Source: Xanthostigma xanthostigma (Eukaryota; Arthropoda; Insecta; Raphidioptera; Raphidiidae). Taken from it: a DNA stretch of 64,000 nucleotides. Positions 46,277 to 57,407 of the stretch are shown one piece after another (the stretch's first letter is position 1; each line of letters begins with the position of its first letter). The stretch is taken from NCBI GenBank assembly GCA_963575645.1, contig OY754464.1, forward strand, positions 43,638,192 to 43,702,191, written 5' to 3'. The position numbers and the translations under genes are program-made. The notes under the pieces are model-generated. The model saw nothing but the letters and a program-made list of their open reading frames with translations. It did no database searches and was not told where the DNA came from.

Positions 46277-47114
46277 TTTAGTTAATAAATTGATATCGTT
46301 TTTCTCGAATATTTTGTTATGTAACGTTATGAAAATTTTGTATTAATTAAATAGATAAAAAAATTCAGAAAATATAATATGTTGTCATTTGAAAAAAAAT
46401 TTGAAAAGAAGTTTGACCCTGCAGTCCATCCCTGAAACTTCCCGCTATTTTCGAGTTCAAAACTCTCAAAAATATATAAAATATAGCAAAAATTTAATTT
46501 TTAGCTCTTCGAGCTCAAAATTAAATACACTCTCTTACGAATTTTTCGTTCACGATATCTCGGGAAGAAATTAACCGAATTTGATGCGGCTTGCGGCAAT
46601 CGACGTAGTTTTTTAACCTAAGAAAGTAATTTATTACAAAAAAAAGGATCTGATAAGAATTTTGCGAGTAATTTTATAAAACCTCTTTTTTACGAATTTT
46701 TCGTTCACGATATTTCTTGAACAAATGAACCGATTTTGATGCGATTATCGGCGATCGACGTAGTTTTTTAAACCTAAGAAAGTAATTTATTACAAAAAAA
46801 TCGATCTGATAAGAATTTTACGAGTAATTTGAAAAAAAACACTTTTTTTATAAATTTTTCGTTCACGATATCTCGTGAACAAATAAACCGATTTTCGTGC
46901 GGTTTGCGGAAATCGACACAGCTTTTTAAGGAGAAGAGCTGATTAGATTTTGGAATTAATCGGTGTAGTAGTTTAGAAAATATTCCAAAAAAACAAATTT
47001 CTAAACATTTTTGAAACTTGCATCGGAATCTTGCATTAGCGCCGGGCCGCAATCGAAATATATTTTGCAGTATTATATCTATCGCACCCGGGTGAAACCG
47101 GGACGGGCCGCTAG
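46277..47114 (+). mobile_element. second Helitron with three ~157-bp tandem units
   Basis: Segments starting TACGAATTTTTCGTTCACGA recur at 46536, 46691 and 46850. The end is CACCCGGGTGAAACCGGGAC, GGGCCG and CTAG (47111-47114) before T. No helicase is encoded; frames at 46389-47052 are shadows. Confidence 0.7.
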
Positions 47115-47939
47115 TCTATAATATAGCAAAGCACTGAACGCTGCACAAAATACTGAGAACATTTTAAGGATTCACAACTTCACAGCACTTAATACCACGT
47201 GTAGAAATACGAGGACACTTACTCAGTTCCATTGTTTTTCTACTCATCGCTATTACAAACTAATGTTTATACAACCACATAAAAATATATAGAAATCTTC
47301 AACTGACTAGTGTCAACAGAAGTAGGATTAAATTACGGGAACAATAGGAAGTAAAAATAAACAACAATCACTAGACTATAGTAGTGTTCTAACATTAGTG
47401 TTACACCTATAGAACTTTGAATCTATTGTATTCGATGTTTCTAAACCAAAGTAAATGCGCTGAATCATCACAAAAATGTTGACTATAAAGGCTGTTTCAA
47501 CTGCATTATGTTTTTATACTTACTCGTTGACAGAAGAAATAATGTTTGTTTTGTTTGATATCGATGGTTCAGTGAAAAATAAGTTTTACAGAAAACAAGA
47601 AAACAATTATTTTGTTCTGTGCTGTGCTATTTTTAATTTTTGTTTCTTTATTAGTATTTTTGACTTTTATTATTGAACACAAATTTACTAAAGGGACGCT
47701 ATTCGAGTATTAATTCATTATAATGTTTGTTGAAAAAATGCTTATTATTGGACTCAAGCATAGAAAATCGATTTTTAACGTTACAAAATAAATGATATAA
47801 TATTATGAACTAGCTTTGGAAAATCAATTTGTATTTGGCATGTCAAAATAATTACTGTTGACTTTTAAAAAAAGCAATTACATATTTTCAGTGAACAGTT
47901 TTGAATAGTATTTGATGTTTTTTATATTTATAAATTTAA
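47115..47939. other. unassigned AT-rich stretch
   Basis: A 66-codon plus-strand frame at 47476-47676 (MLTIKAVSTALCFYTYSL...) has no recognised family. No repeats are seen. Confidence 0.45.
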
Positions 47940-48310
47940 CAGACTACAGTGTACATTATACGTATAGGTATTAGTTCAGTCAGTACAATATTCTGTTTAG
48001 AATTACATTTTTTGCCTTTATTAAGTTGTAGCTTGATGAAGAACGTTTTTAATTTTTTCCGGGAGAGGGGAGTGCATAAGTCGTAGGGGATCGCAAAGCA
48101 TCATGAAAAAAGTGATTTGGAATTAGCTGGAAAACGGTTAGTTCTACGACAAAAAAGTTGATTGGTAATCTGAAAGCCGATTAAACTTCCTACAAAATTA
48201 TGTATTTAATATGTTCTTTGTCGAATTTTAAATTAAAACTAATTTTATAAAACAAAAACTCCAAGTTATAGACGCAACCAAAGTTAAAAATTTTAAACGG
48301 TATTTTTATA
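47940..48310 (+). repeat. interspersed repeat (as at 8190, 23130)
   Basis: AGTTCAGTCAGTACAATATT, GGGAGAGGGGAGTGCATAAG, AGCTGGAAAACGG and GACAAAAAAG in order, diverged from the other copies. Confidence 0.6.
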
Positions 48311-48960
48311 TTCTTTTGAGTACATATTGAATTAAAATAATAATTATTTTTACCAATAATACTAAAAAATCATAAATAAATTGATACACAAAGTTAGGAG
48401 GAGAAAGATAGGACGACATCGTACCTAGTTGATAAGAAACCGGCTAGTATTTTGAGTGGCGTCACGTCGTTTTCGGTTTGCACTTTTTGTTATCGGCGAG
48501 GCAGGAGGAAGAAATATACGCGCGCGGAAGAAGCGACCGGACAGCGAGACGAATAAGACAGGATATTGTGGATGCTATTTTGGGATACTAGGAAACTGCA
48601 TTGTTTTTGGAGGTTGTTTGGATCGATTGTCGATTTGTGGAGAACCCGTTGCTGAATTTAGTTTGGAATTTTGGTTTCTGTTGATTATTTACCTGTGAAT
48701 TATTTAACGGATCTGTGTGTTATCTTTTTCCTCCGTGATATTTATTCAAGGCCCTTATTGTTTTTATTCCATTGTATCTGAAAAGTTTTTTTTTTTTTGG
48801 TCAAGTTGATGTTATTAATTTTGCTTCTATTTTTCGAGCTGTCTTTTGGTGATCCTTAAGGTGCGTTTTATTCACAGCACCCGTTTGATAGTTGAATAAG
48901 ACTGATTATTATTTTATTTTAATCACACAAGAAAACAAATTAACAGCTGCCTATTGTTGG
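48311..48960 (+). other. unassigned, G+C-richer upstream flank of LTR fossil
   Basis: Bases 48450-48600 are richer in G+C and contain an 80-codon frame (48456-48698, MASRRFRFALFVIGEAGG...) without a recognised domain. It adjoins the LTR fossil at 48961 and might be part of it or of an older LTR. Confidence 0.35.
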
Positions 48961-49586
48961 TGACATTTTAGCCGCCAGTGGCGTGCCGATACTTACGTCT
49001 TGTTGATTATTATCGAATTACTGGTTACCTGTTAATATTTTAACAATCGAGGATCTGCTTCCGTTCTTTGAAGAACTTTTAATGTGTTGGTTATTTTATT
49101 TTCTTGCTAGTATAGTAATTGTGAGGCGTCACAGTGGTGAATTGTGAGCTGACTCATATGACAAGTCGCTGTTAATTTTTATTTTGTTCTTTATTTGGTT
49201 TTGGGTCGCTTTATTACTCATAGTGTGTAGGTGTCTTGTGTGCGGTTTTGGGGTACGATTTGGATGCGGTTTTAGAGTTTTTGGGAACGATCATTTGGTT
49301 GATCAACCTTTGTGGTTTAATTTTGTTTTATTGTTTGTATTAATTGTAACGTGGTCTCACTCCTCGTATTGTAGGGTGTGTGTTTATTTATTTATTTATT
49401 TTGTCGGTGTGACTTCGGCACGCGTTGTTATTCGTGTTTGTCTTATTTATTATTTTATTTGTTAGTTTTGTTAAGTTTGTGGAAGCTTGCCCAATTTTCA
49501 AAGCTCTTAAACGTAGACGAGTTGAGAAGACTTCGTACGGTTATTAGTCTTGGCGCCCTTTCGTATAACCAGTCGGTTACAACTAG

Positions 49587-51192
49587 TGATGTGCCGGATC
49601 GTTAAAAATGTATATCCGCGGATACGGATCTGAATACGGCTTTTTGGTTTCAAGATCCGCGGATACGGAAACGGATCTTAACTTTCTTAGAGTACGTGGC
49701 GGTAAATATTGCACATCGACCTTTGGAAAGAGACTATCTGTTATGAGAAAAAGTTATTGACCTCTTTAAGAGTTAACTCTCATAACAGATTGTCTCTTTC
49801 CAAAGATCGATGTGCAATATCTCATTAAAAAGTTAGTTGATTTAGTACCTTTGAGTTATGTACTATTAGTATGGTACTCACTACGATAAATGTTTGCAAT
49901 ATAAAGGTGCCAAATACGATTTAAAAAAATAAAAAATAATCTGAATGGAATTTAACAGGTTTTCATTATTACCTAATTACCTATATATATATATACAGGG
50001 TGTCCCATTAAGAATGGGACATAGAACAACCGCAGATTCTCCAATTCAAAATAAAACGATTAAGCGAAATATGCTTAGATAAAATGTTGCTCGTTTCCGA
50101 AATACAGGGTGTTGAAGTTGAAAACTGAAAAATTATTAATGTCCATAATTTTGTTAATACACCGTATAATTTTACTCAAATCGGCACACTTGTTAAATAT
50201 CATAAAATGCACCTAACAATAAAAAAATTAGTTCAGTACGCTCTACCAGTGGCGTACGGCAGGAGTAAGTAATACTTGTGCCCCTTCTAAATGTTACGCC
50301 GCTGTCTAAATTTTAATTTTGACTATAATTTTAATTTTTTTGATATTTTCTAAGTCAATAATGTACACTTGTTAGTTTGTTGTAAAGTCATTGGTTTTCG
50401 AGATATTCGCAGTTAAAGATAGATAGACATGTACTTTTTATATGTATTATTATTAATAATATTCATTTTTACAATTTTGTCTTAAAACCAAACAAAGTAG
50501 AAACTAATGTAATGAAATTTTTAAAAAAATTTTAAAAATTTCATTACATTTGTTTGGTTTTTAGACAAAATTGTAAAAATGAATATTATTAATAATAATA
50601 CACATAAAAAGTACATGTCTATCTATCTTTAACAGCGAATATCTCGAAAACCAATGACTTTACAACAAACTAACAAGTGTACATTATTGACTTAGAAAAT
50701 ATCAAAAAAATTAAAATTATAGTCAAAATTAAAATTTAGACAGCGGCGTAACATTTAGAAGGGGCACAAGTATTACTTACTCCTGCCGTACGCCACTGGT
50801 AGAGTGTACTGAACTAATTTTTTTATTGTTAGGTGCATTTTATGATATTTAACAAGTGTGCCGATTTGAGTAAAATTATACGGTGTATTAACAAAATTAT
50901 GGACATTAATAATTTTTCAGTTTTCAACTTCAACACCCTGTATTTCGGAAACGAGCAACATTTTATCTAAGCATATTTCGCTTAATCGTTTTATTTTGAA
51001 TTGGAGAATCTGCGGTTGTTCTATGTCCCATTCTTAATGGGACACCCTGTATATATAAAATTTCATCTATGAATTGAAAATTAATAAGGTAAAAGATCCG
51101 TAAAAGATCCGCAAAAAACTAACGGATACGGATACGAATCTTTCTTCTCCTTCGGATATCCGCGGATACGGATACGGATATCCGGCACATCA
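49587..51192. mobile_element. hAT-like element split by a long palindrome
   Basis: Ends TGATGTGCCGGATC and GATATCCGGCACATCA, with CTAG on both sides; the interior repeats CGCGGATACGGAT. A 49711-49820 hairpin (ATTGCACATCGACC...) lies inside. The 22736-22897 fragment is another member without the palindrome. The TGATGTGCC end resembles hAT MITEs. The duplicated CTAG is shorter than hAT's usual 8 bp, so the class is uncertain. Confidence 0.65.
49996..51049. mobile_element. 1,054-bp near-perfect palindrome (Tc1-type foldback)
   Basis: Starts CAGGGTGTCCCATTAAGAAT and ends in its inverse, flanked by TA. Arms of ~500 bp agree almost base for base, and the centre near 50525 is itself inverted (AAATGAAATTTTT...). 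Each arm also holds GTCCCATTAAGAATGGGAC, a hairpin of its own. The uninterrupted target is seen at 22770 (TATATATATAAAATTTCA). Confidence 0.95.
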
Positions 51193-51518
51193 CTAGTTTC
51201 AACACGTACTATTTTTTTAACATCTTGGAAACTGCCCTATTTGTTAATTTTAAGTTGTCCTTTGTCTTGGTGTCTTGTGGTAGGTGGTCGGGTTTTTATT
51301 TTGGGCTTTGGCCCGTTCTTTTGATGAGGTTGAGCTGTTCAATATTAGGAGTTTTCCGAAAATTTGGTTGACCTTTTCATTTTTATTTTTTCTCTGTTCA
51401 CGTTCAACGTATCCACATCTAGCCCCGTTAAGAAAGCTAGCCGACTGGCGAGGCGTAGACGGCTTAATTTTGCCGTATTATACAGTTTTAAATTTTTCGG
51501 CTTATTAACCGTCACACA

Positions 51519-51961
51519 ATTTGGCGCCCAAATGCGAGGCTCTATGATCTCGGCCTTGTAGTCTTATCTTGTGTTGTTTATTGTATTCTTAAATGTATTT
51601 ATTGGAAAATTGATTTTGTGTAATTTATTGAATTTGCTGCGAAATTAAATTTTGTGGTTCTTGTAAATTACTTATTAATTATGGAAATTAATTATGGAAA
51701 TCGAAAAAAAAATACATGGTTTCGTTAAAAAAAGTGAAGTTGACCTTGTTGACGTAGCTTCAGCGCCTCCCCCGATTAAAAAATAGGGTGGTCCAGTATG
51801 ACGGCCTTCTCGAACACTAAAACTTTTGTTTGAAACATTTTTGGATACGATCAATAGTTTGAGTGCTATTGCTCTGTAACTTTATGTGTCTCATCCTGTA
51901 GAGGATATACCTATATGTGCAGTAAATAAAATTCATTTATAAAAAAGGTGTTTTTTCCAAT
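51519..51961 (+). mobile_element. LTR element internal remnant
   Basis: Holds the primer-binding site and a short leader. No substantial coding region survives. After ~51790 nothing is recognisable until the CGCATGCG copy at 51962. Confidence 0.45.
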
Positions 51962-53912
51962 TTTCAGGCGCGAATAGCGTAAGCTAAAGTGCCTATATGC
52001 ACTCGCTTTGTCTGTACGTCTGTGAATCTGTACGTCCCACTTTTTTTGTGTCACGCGTACAGCCCAAACGCCTTAACCGATTTTAAAAAACTTGTTTTTG
52101 TTCGATACATCTCCGGGTAACTTAGATCCTAACGTCGCCCGATCTTTGAATTTTGGTTCCAGAAGAGAGAAAATTAAGAAAAAAAAAGTTTTTTGCTAAT
52201 AACTGGCTCAATTTAAATTGGATCGTTTCGAAATTAGTCTTAAACGAAAGAGGAGAAAATTTTACATAAATTTCGTACAACAGAATTTGCACAAACAGCT
52301 TTTTTATACAGAATTATATAGAAATAAATTCAATATGATATAACCGGTGGCATACACCTTTCGGTTATCTCTTTCTGTTGCACGGTGCAATAAAATAATA
52401 AAAAAAAAAGATTGCATTTGTTCAAAAACGGATTCAATTTAAAATTTTCAGATTCAAACGTCATTTTCGACATTTTTTACCATTCCGACACCACGGATGG
52501 GCGGATTGAAACCAAATTTTGGGAGGATGTTTGATATGTAAGTATAAAGAGCCCTATTGTTTTTGGGGAAACTTAGCGCATGCGTAGAGGATATAATATA
52601 TACTATAAGGTTGTTTTTTATATAATAATGCTATACTTTTCATACCGGTTTATGATACTATCTATACTTTTACGAGTTTTATAAAGTTTTTTGGGAAAAA
52701 TTTGCGCATGCGCAGATGAGATATTTGCCATCGTGGATGTTTTTACATAATAATGGTTTACAAGAAAGTTTTGTAAAATGTTCTTTTAAGGGAAAGTCGG
52801 CGCATGTGCAGAAGAGGTAAAATTATAAATTTGTTTGTATATAATAATGGTATACTTTTCATAACGGTGTGACAAGTCCTTATGGTTTCCCTTCCAATTA
52901 ATACTAGTAGATCCAGAAAAATGATTTAAACACTCTCTTTTTAAATATTTTTATTCACCCAGACTCAATACACTTTCTCACACTACCAAAACCCCTCTCT
53001 CCTCCCCCTTCGCCCTCCTCGATCTCTAACTTTACATTTCGCCTTCCTCGATCTCAAACTTCACAAACGGTTTATTTTTTTATCTATTTTTACAAGAGCC
53101 TTGTATTTTTTTTGGAGAAAATCGGTACATGCGCAGAAAAGATGTATGTTATCGTTGTTTTTTATATAATAATGGTGTATCTTTTATAATGGTTTATTAT
53201 TCTATTTTACAGGACAGTGTTGTTAAAGTTTTTAGGGGGGAAGTCGGCGCATGCGCAGAAGAGATATATGTCAAGAAGTTGTTTTCGTATAAAAATGATA
53301 TAGGCACTATTCATAACGGTTGATTATTCTATCTTTTTTTACAAGAGATTTGTAAATTTTTTAGGAAAAATCAGCGCATTCGCAAAAGAGATACATGCCA
53401 TTGTTGTTTTTTATATAATAATGGTGTACTTTTTGTAATGTGTTATTATTATATTTTACAAGAAAGTTTTGTAACAAACGCTTTCGGAGAAAGTCAGAGC
53501 ATGCGCAGAAGAGATATATTCTATAAAATTTGTTTTATATAAGAATGGTATATTTTTCATACCGGTTTATTATTCAATCTGTTTTTACAAGAAAGTTATG
53601 ATTTTTTTTCTAAACTTATAATTTCGGAAGTACTTTGAAAATAAAAAAATCTGTAATTGTTATGTTCTGAAGATGTTAGTTAGTTAGTTAACAAGCATTC
53701 TTTGTTTAATTTTTACATGACGTAATGACATATTGTATAGAGAACCATGAATTTATTAAAATGACTTTTTTCTTTCTGTTTCAATATTTTCAAATGTTAT
53801 TTTTTTCTTAGATTAAGTTAATTAAATTATATTATTAAGCTCCAAGTGGCGTTTCAAACATTAAATAAAATTTCGCGCCTTGTAATTCTTGAATTACTTG
53901 CGCATATACTCC
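51962..53912 (+). repeat. CGCATGCG family, copy j (seven or more units)
   Basis: Begins with the hairpin end CAGGCGCGAATAGCGTAAGC and ends AATTCTTGAATTACTTGCGC with CCCACTGG at ~53912, so both family ends are present. Cores near 52572, 52708, 52803, 53126, 53250, 53375 and 53502. Interrupted by a 198-bp solo LTR. The best full-length example of the family here. Frame 53129-53323 is a shadow. Confidence 0.8.
52868..53065. mobile_element. 198-bp solo LTR fossil
   Basis: Begins TGTGACAAGTCC and ends AACTTCACA (TG...CA, inverted TGTGA/TCACA), flanked on both sides by AACGG, a 5-bp duplication. It interrupts a CGCATGCG unit at CATAACGG|TTTATT. A short internal direct repeat (CTCGATCTC...AACTT) is present. 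Family not resolved; small size fits a TRIM/SMART-type or short LTR. Looks intact as a solo LTR. Confidence 0.8.
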
Positions 53913-54552
53913 CACTGGTTTATTTTTAAATGATTACTGAAGGGGTTAAATAATTCCATAGTTACAAATATTATTTTGGAATAGTGCATAAAATGTTATG
54001 AGAAGTAATTAGCAAGAATTCGGCCTAACATATTATAACCCCGGTATAGCAATGTTTTTTATTTATAATCATTTGATATTTAACCCTTTGTGTCTCAATT
54101 GGCTCTACAAATAAAGTATATATATCTATGGGCTTCCATAAAATAAGGGATTTATTGAGAATTCCGTTACCTTAAATGTTTAGGAACCACTGCTCTACTT
54201 GACCGGATCAAAAATAAATTTACCCTTAATAAAAAAAAATACTTTTTTATTTCGACCCTTGAACCTTGACCTTGAAAGAGTTCTCACTGTAAAGGTACCG
54301 CTTTGTTACCTTTTGATACAGAACCCTATAACAGAAGTTGTGAAATTCAAAAATTATTAGTAGTTCTGTTAGAAATCATTTAAATGTTTAATTCAAGAAT
54401 TTATAGAAAAATACTGAGTCTCTGGTACCAATTTTAGACTTAAATCTGTATAAAATTACATTCTTAAATCTAGATTTAAGCTGAAAGTTTCATCAGAAAG
54501 TGATATAAGCATTAAAAATAAAAATATTAAGAGTAGTTTGAACAAAAATAAA
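53913..54552. other. unassigned AT-rich stretch
   Basis: Nothing recognised. Confidence 0.5.
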
Positions 54553-54724
54553 AATAATGATTAATGAATAGTTACATCTTACCACAACAGTTTTATTAGT
54601 GGATGTATATTTCGGGAGCTAAGCTCTCATCTTCAGCAATACAATAGATGATAGCATAGCTCCCGAAATATACATCTACTAATAAAACTGTTGTGGTAAG
54701 AAGTAACTATTCATTATTTTTATT
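54553..54724. repeat. foldback MITE, ~170 bp
   Basis: Arms of ~65-75 bp: GAATAGTTACATCTTACCAC, ATTTCGGGAGCTA on the left and the inverse on the right; loop ~25 bp. Few mismatches. Confidence 0.85.
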
Positions 54725-56269
54725 TTAGATATAAGCATTATTAGTCCCTTTCATATAATATTATGCCACTACTTACTGTTAGAACTATATTTTAGCTTAT
54801 AATATTATGTACGTGTAATACGTTGGTAGTGGTACTTATGAATAAAGCAGTGCGAACGAGGGCAGTTTTATAACGGCGCATGCTTTGCATGTTGTAATAC
54901 ACTTAACATTTCTATATTATAGCTGATACCTATTATAGTATGTGCAATGAATGTGAATAGCATTTATGTACGTCATGTAAGCACTTTACTCAAAATAGAA
55001 CATTGTCAAAGCAATTCAAGGTTGGAACAAATCGCTCATGTATCCAACCAAAATCTGTTTTTGAAGTTGAATTTTACTCGTGCTAATGCAAAAAGTGGAC
55101 ACAGAAGTGACGTTACGCGCAAGCGTATGAGCTATATGTATTTTCTGCACTATTGAAACCAACTTATTTATGAAACAATGGATAAGCTGTCCGCTCCTCA
55201 CCTCAAGGATCCGGATTGTAGATACACTTAATATGAATTTTTATTTATTTTTATTATAATTTTTACGGTCTACTTTGTAATTTTCAAAGAAATTGAATTT
55301 AAACGTAATTAACAAAATAATAATGTTGTTTTATTATGTTAGACATTGTTAATTATTATATTTTTAGCACTAACCCTATAATTTGGCTACTTGACATGTA
55401 TACCGGCATGTAAAGTGACCCATTACACACTAGTGCGCTAAAGTTTATCTATAAAAATATTCCATATTTCCAAAATATTCGGACAGGAATTTATTATACT
55501 TACTGACTAGACACTCTTAAGCTAGAACGCAATTAAACGTATCAAATTTCGAAAATACTGAAAATGAAGTGAAAAGTAACCATTTGGTAGGGGTTGCGTG
55601 CAAAAAATGTAAATATGTGTCTGTATATATCATAATATGACTCGTGTGACTGTTTAAACTCGCTAACTTTCGTCACTTACTCGTATAATAACGTCGCCGT
55701 ATAGCTCAACGTGGGAAAAAATAAATTCTCATTGAAAAGGATACCAAATTGAAGGTCTTGATGAATAGGTTCCGAAAATATATAACTAGCTGTTCTTCCC
55801 GGTTTCGTCCGAGTAAGCTTTAGAATAACAACGTTTCGCTCGTTCTACATAGTGAATATTATATCTCAAAATACTTGACACTTCGCCGTTCATCCGTTCG
55901 GGTAGTTTTTTTAAAAAACCATTCGTATAATTCTTTTTTCTTTTGAGAAAAATATTTTCTTATCGAGTTTTGTGTCTCTAATTTAAGTAAATTCAGAGAT
56001 GCTCGTACACTACGAGAATGTTTCTACTCACGTACTTATCTCTTATCTCCAATTTTGACAAAACACACTCATACCAATTTAGTTCAGTCAATAAAGGAGT
56101 TGTAGAGTGCATCAGCCGGAACCTAAGCGATTTCTTTAGAAACTTGTTCAGTGTGCTTAGGGAGTGAACATACCAAAGGTTCTGATGTTAAAGAGGTTAG
56201 CCGGAGGGAGGGAGGCACAAAGACGGTACCATTTTTGGGGTCTTAGCATAGATCTCAAAAACAGTACGT
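54725..56269. other. unassigned; no gene recognised
   Basis: Short frames at 54947-55201 overlap on both strands and have no family features. AT-rich throughout, with no repeats matching elsewhere in the window. Confidence 0.45.
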
Positions 56270-57185
56270 CGTACAAAAAAAAATTTTACGCCAAATGAAA
56301 GCTCATAAAATTTTCTACAACTCTCATCTTATACACTTTTTTTCAAATTCTCAACTGTTTTTGAGCTACACACTCCAGAAAAGTGAAAATTTTCAAAAAA
56401 AAATATTTTTACCTCACATTCCTTCATGTCATCTAAAGTCTAAACTATTCATCTAAAAACTAAATTTATTTAGAGGAAGGTGTAGAGAATTGAATTCTTT
56501 TGAAGAATATATAACATTCTGCAGTGGGTTGCGTCGTAGATGGGACCCACTTGTTCCAAAATCTGTATTTGGGAACAGAGCCAAACAAACAAATATCAAT
56601 TGACAAAGCTTAATAGGTGACATTGATTGTTGATTGTTGGGCCTATTTAATGAATATAGAGGCAATATCCACCCAAAGATTCTAGCAAAGTTGATACGGT
56701 AGGAAAGAAAAAAAAAACAACCACTACAAAGTACAAAATAAAGTCGCTGTCTGCCTTTGTCATTTTCTCTACTTATAGTTCAGGCATCAACGGTTTTCAC
56801 CCCCGAATTCTATGTAACAGCACCGATTTTAAAGAAACTTTAGCAGTAAGTAGGGGTAGCTCAAGGAACAAAAGTTATACAGTGTTATATAGTGCTAATG
56901 TATGTTTTCACCCTGGGGGGTGGAAATTTTTTTTGGCAAAAGTAACCTCAGGAATCGATATTGATGAAGTTATTTATTTGGATCGATATTTCCTCTAAAT
57001 AAATTTCTTTCTCAGATAAATAGTTTAGACGGCATGAAGGAATGTTTGATGAAACATGAGAGGTATAAATCTTTTTTTTTTTTGAAAACTTTCACTTTTC
57101 TGGATCGTGTAGGTCAAAAACGGTTGAGAATTTGAAAAAAGTGTATAAAATGAGAGTTGTAGAAAATTTTATGAGCTTTAATTTT
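56270..57185. repeat. foldback with ~180-bp arms
   Basis: Left arm 56284-56465 (GAAAGCTCATAAAATTTTCT, TTCTCAACTGTTTTTGAG, CCTTCATG) against right arm 57003-57182, with moderate divergence. The loop at 56470-57000 holds GGTTTTCACCCCCGAATTCT and CACCCTGGGGGGTGG. These resemble motifs in the arms of the neighbouring 57408-61252 element, so the two are probably related. Confidence 0.75.
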
Positions 57186-57407
57186 TTCAAGCTTACATTT
57201 TCAATATTGAATAGACGATTTCGGTTAAATGAACATTTTTGTATTATGCAATTAGTTCATCCCTGACAGATTTCACAATAGCATGGCAGGGGTTAAAGAA
57301 AAACTGTTGAAAACGTAATGTTTCGAATTCATTTACTTAGTGAATGCAATGTGATATAAGTAAGAAAGTAATGATTTATTAGATTTTTGAATGTCGTTAA
57401 GCGCGGC

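Larger units (their letters stand above)
48961..51518 (+). mobile_element. LTR fossil with primer-binding site
   Basis: Begins TGACATTTTAGCCGCCAGTG and ends ...ACCGTCACACA, about 950 bp after removal of the hAT-like insertion at 49587-51192. Directly after it lies the primer-binding site TGGCGCCCAAATGCGAGG (51522-51539), the tRNA-primed start used by LTR retrotransposons and retroviruses. So this is a 5' LTR. Similar to the minus-strand LTR at 43690-44394. Family: Gypsy- or BEL-like, not resolved. Only a short, broken internal stretch follows. Old. Confidence 0.7.

Noticed and set aside
48456-48698. 80-codon frame MASRRFRFALFVIGEAGG...
   Set aside because: No recognisable domain; the G+C-rich stretch adjoins an LTR fossil and is more likely LTR or leader sequence.
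49378-49605. Frames of 75-93 codons rich in Leu/Phe/Val
   Set aside because: T-rich LTR sequence; not kept in the related LTR at 43690-44394.
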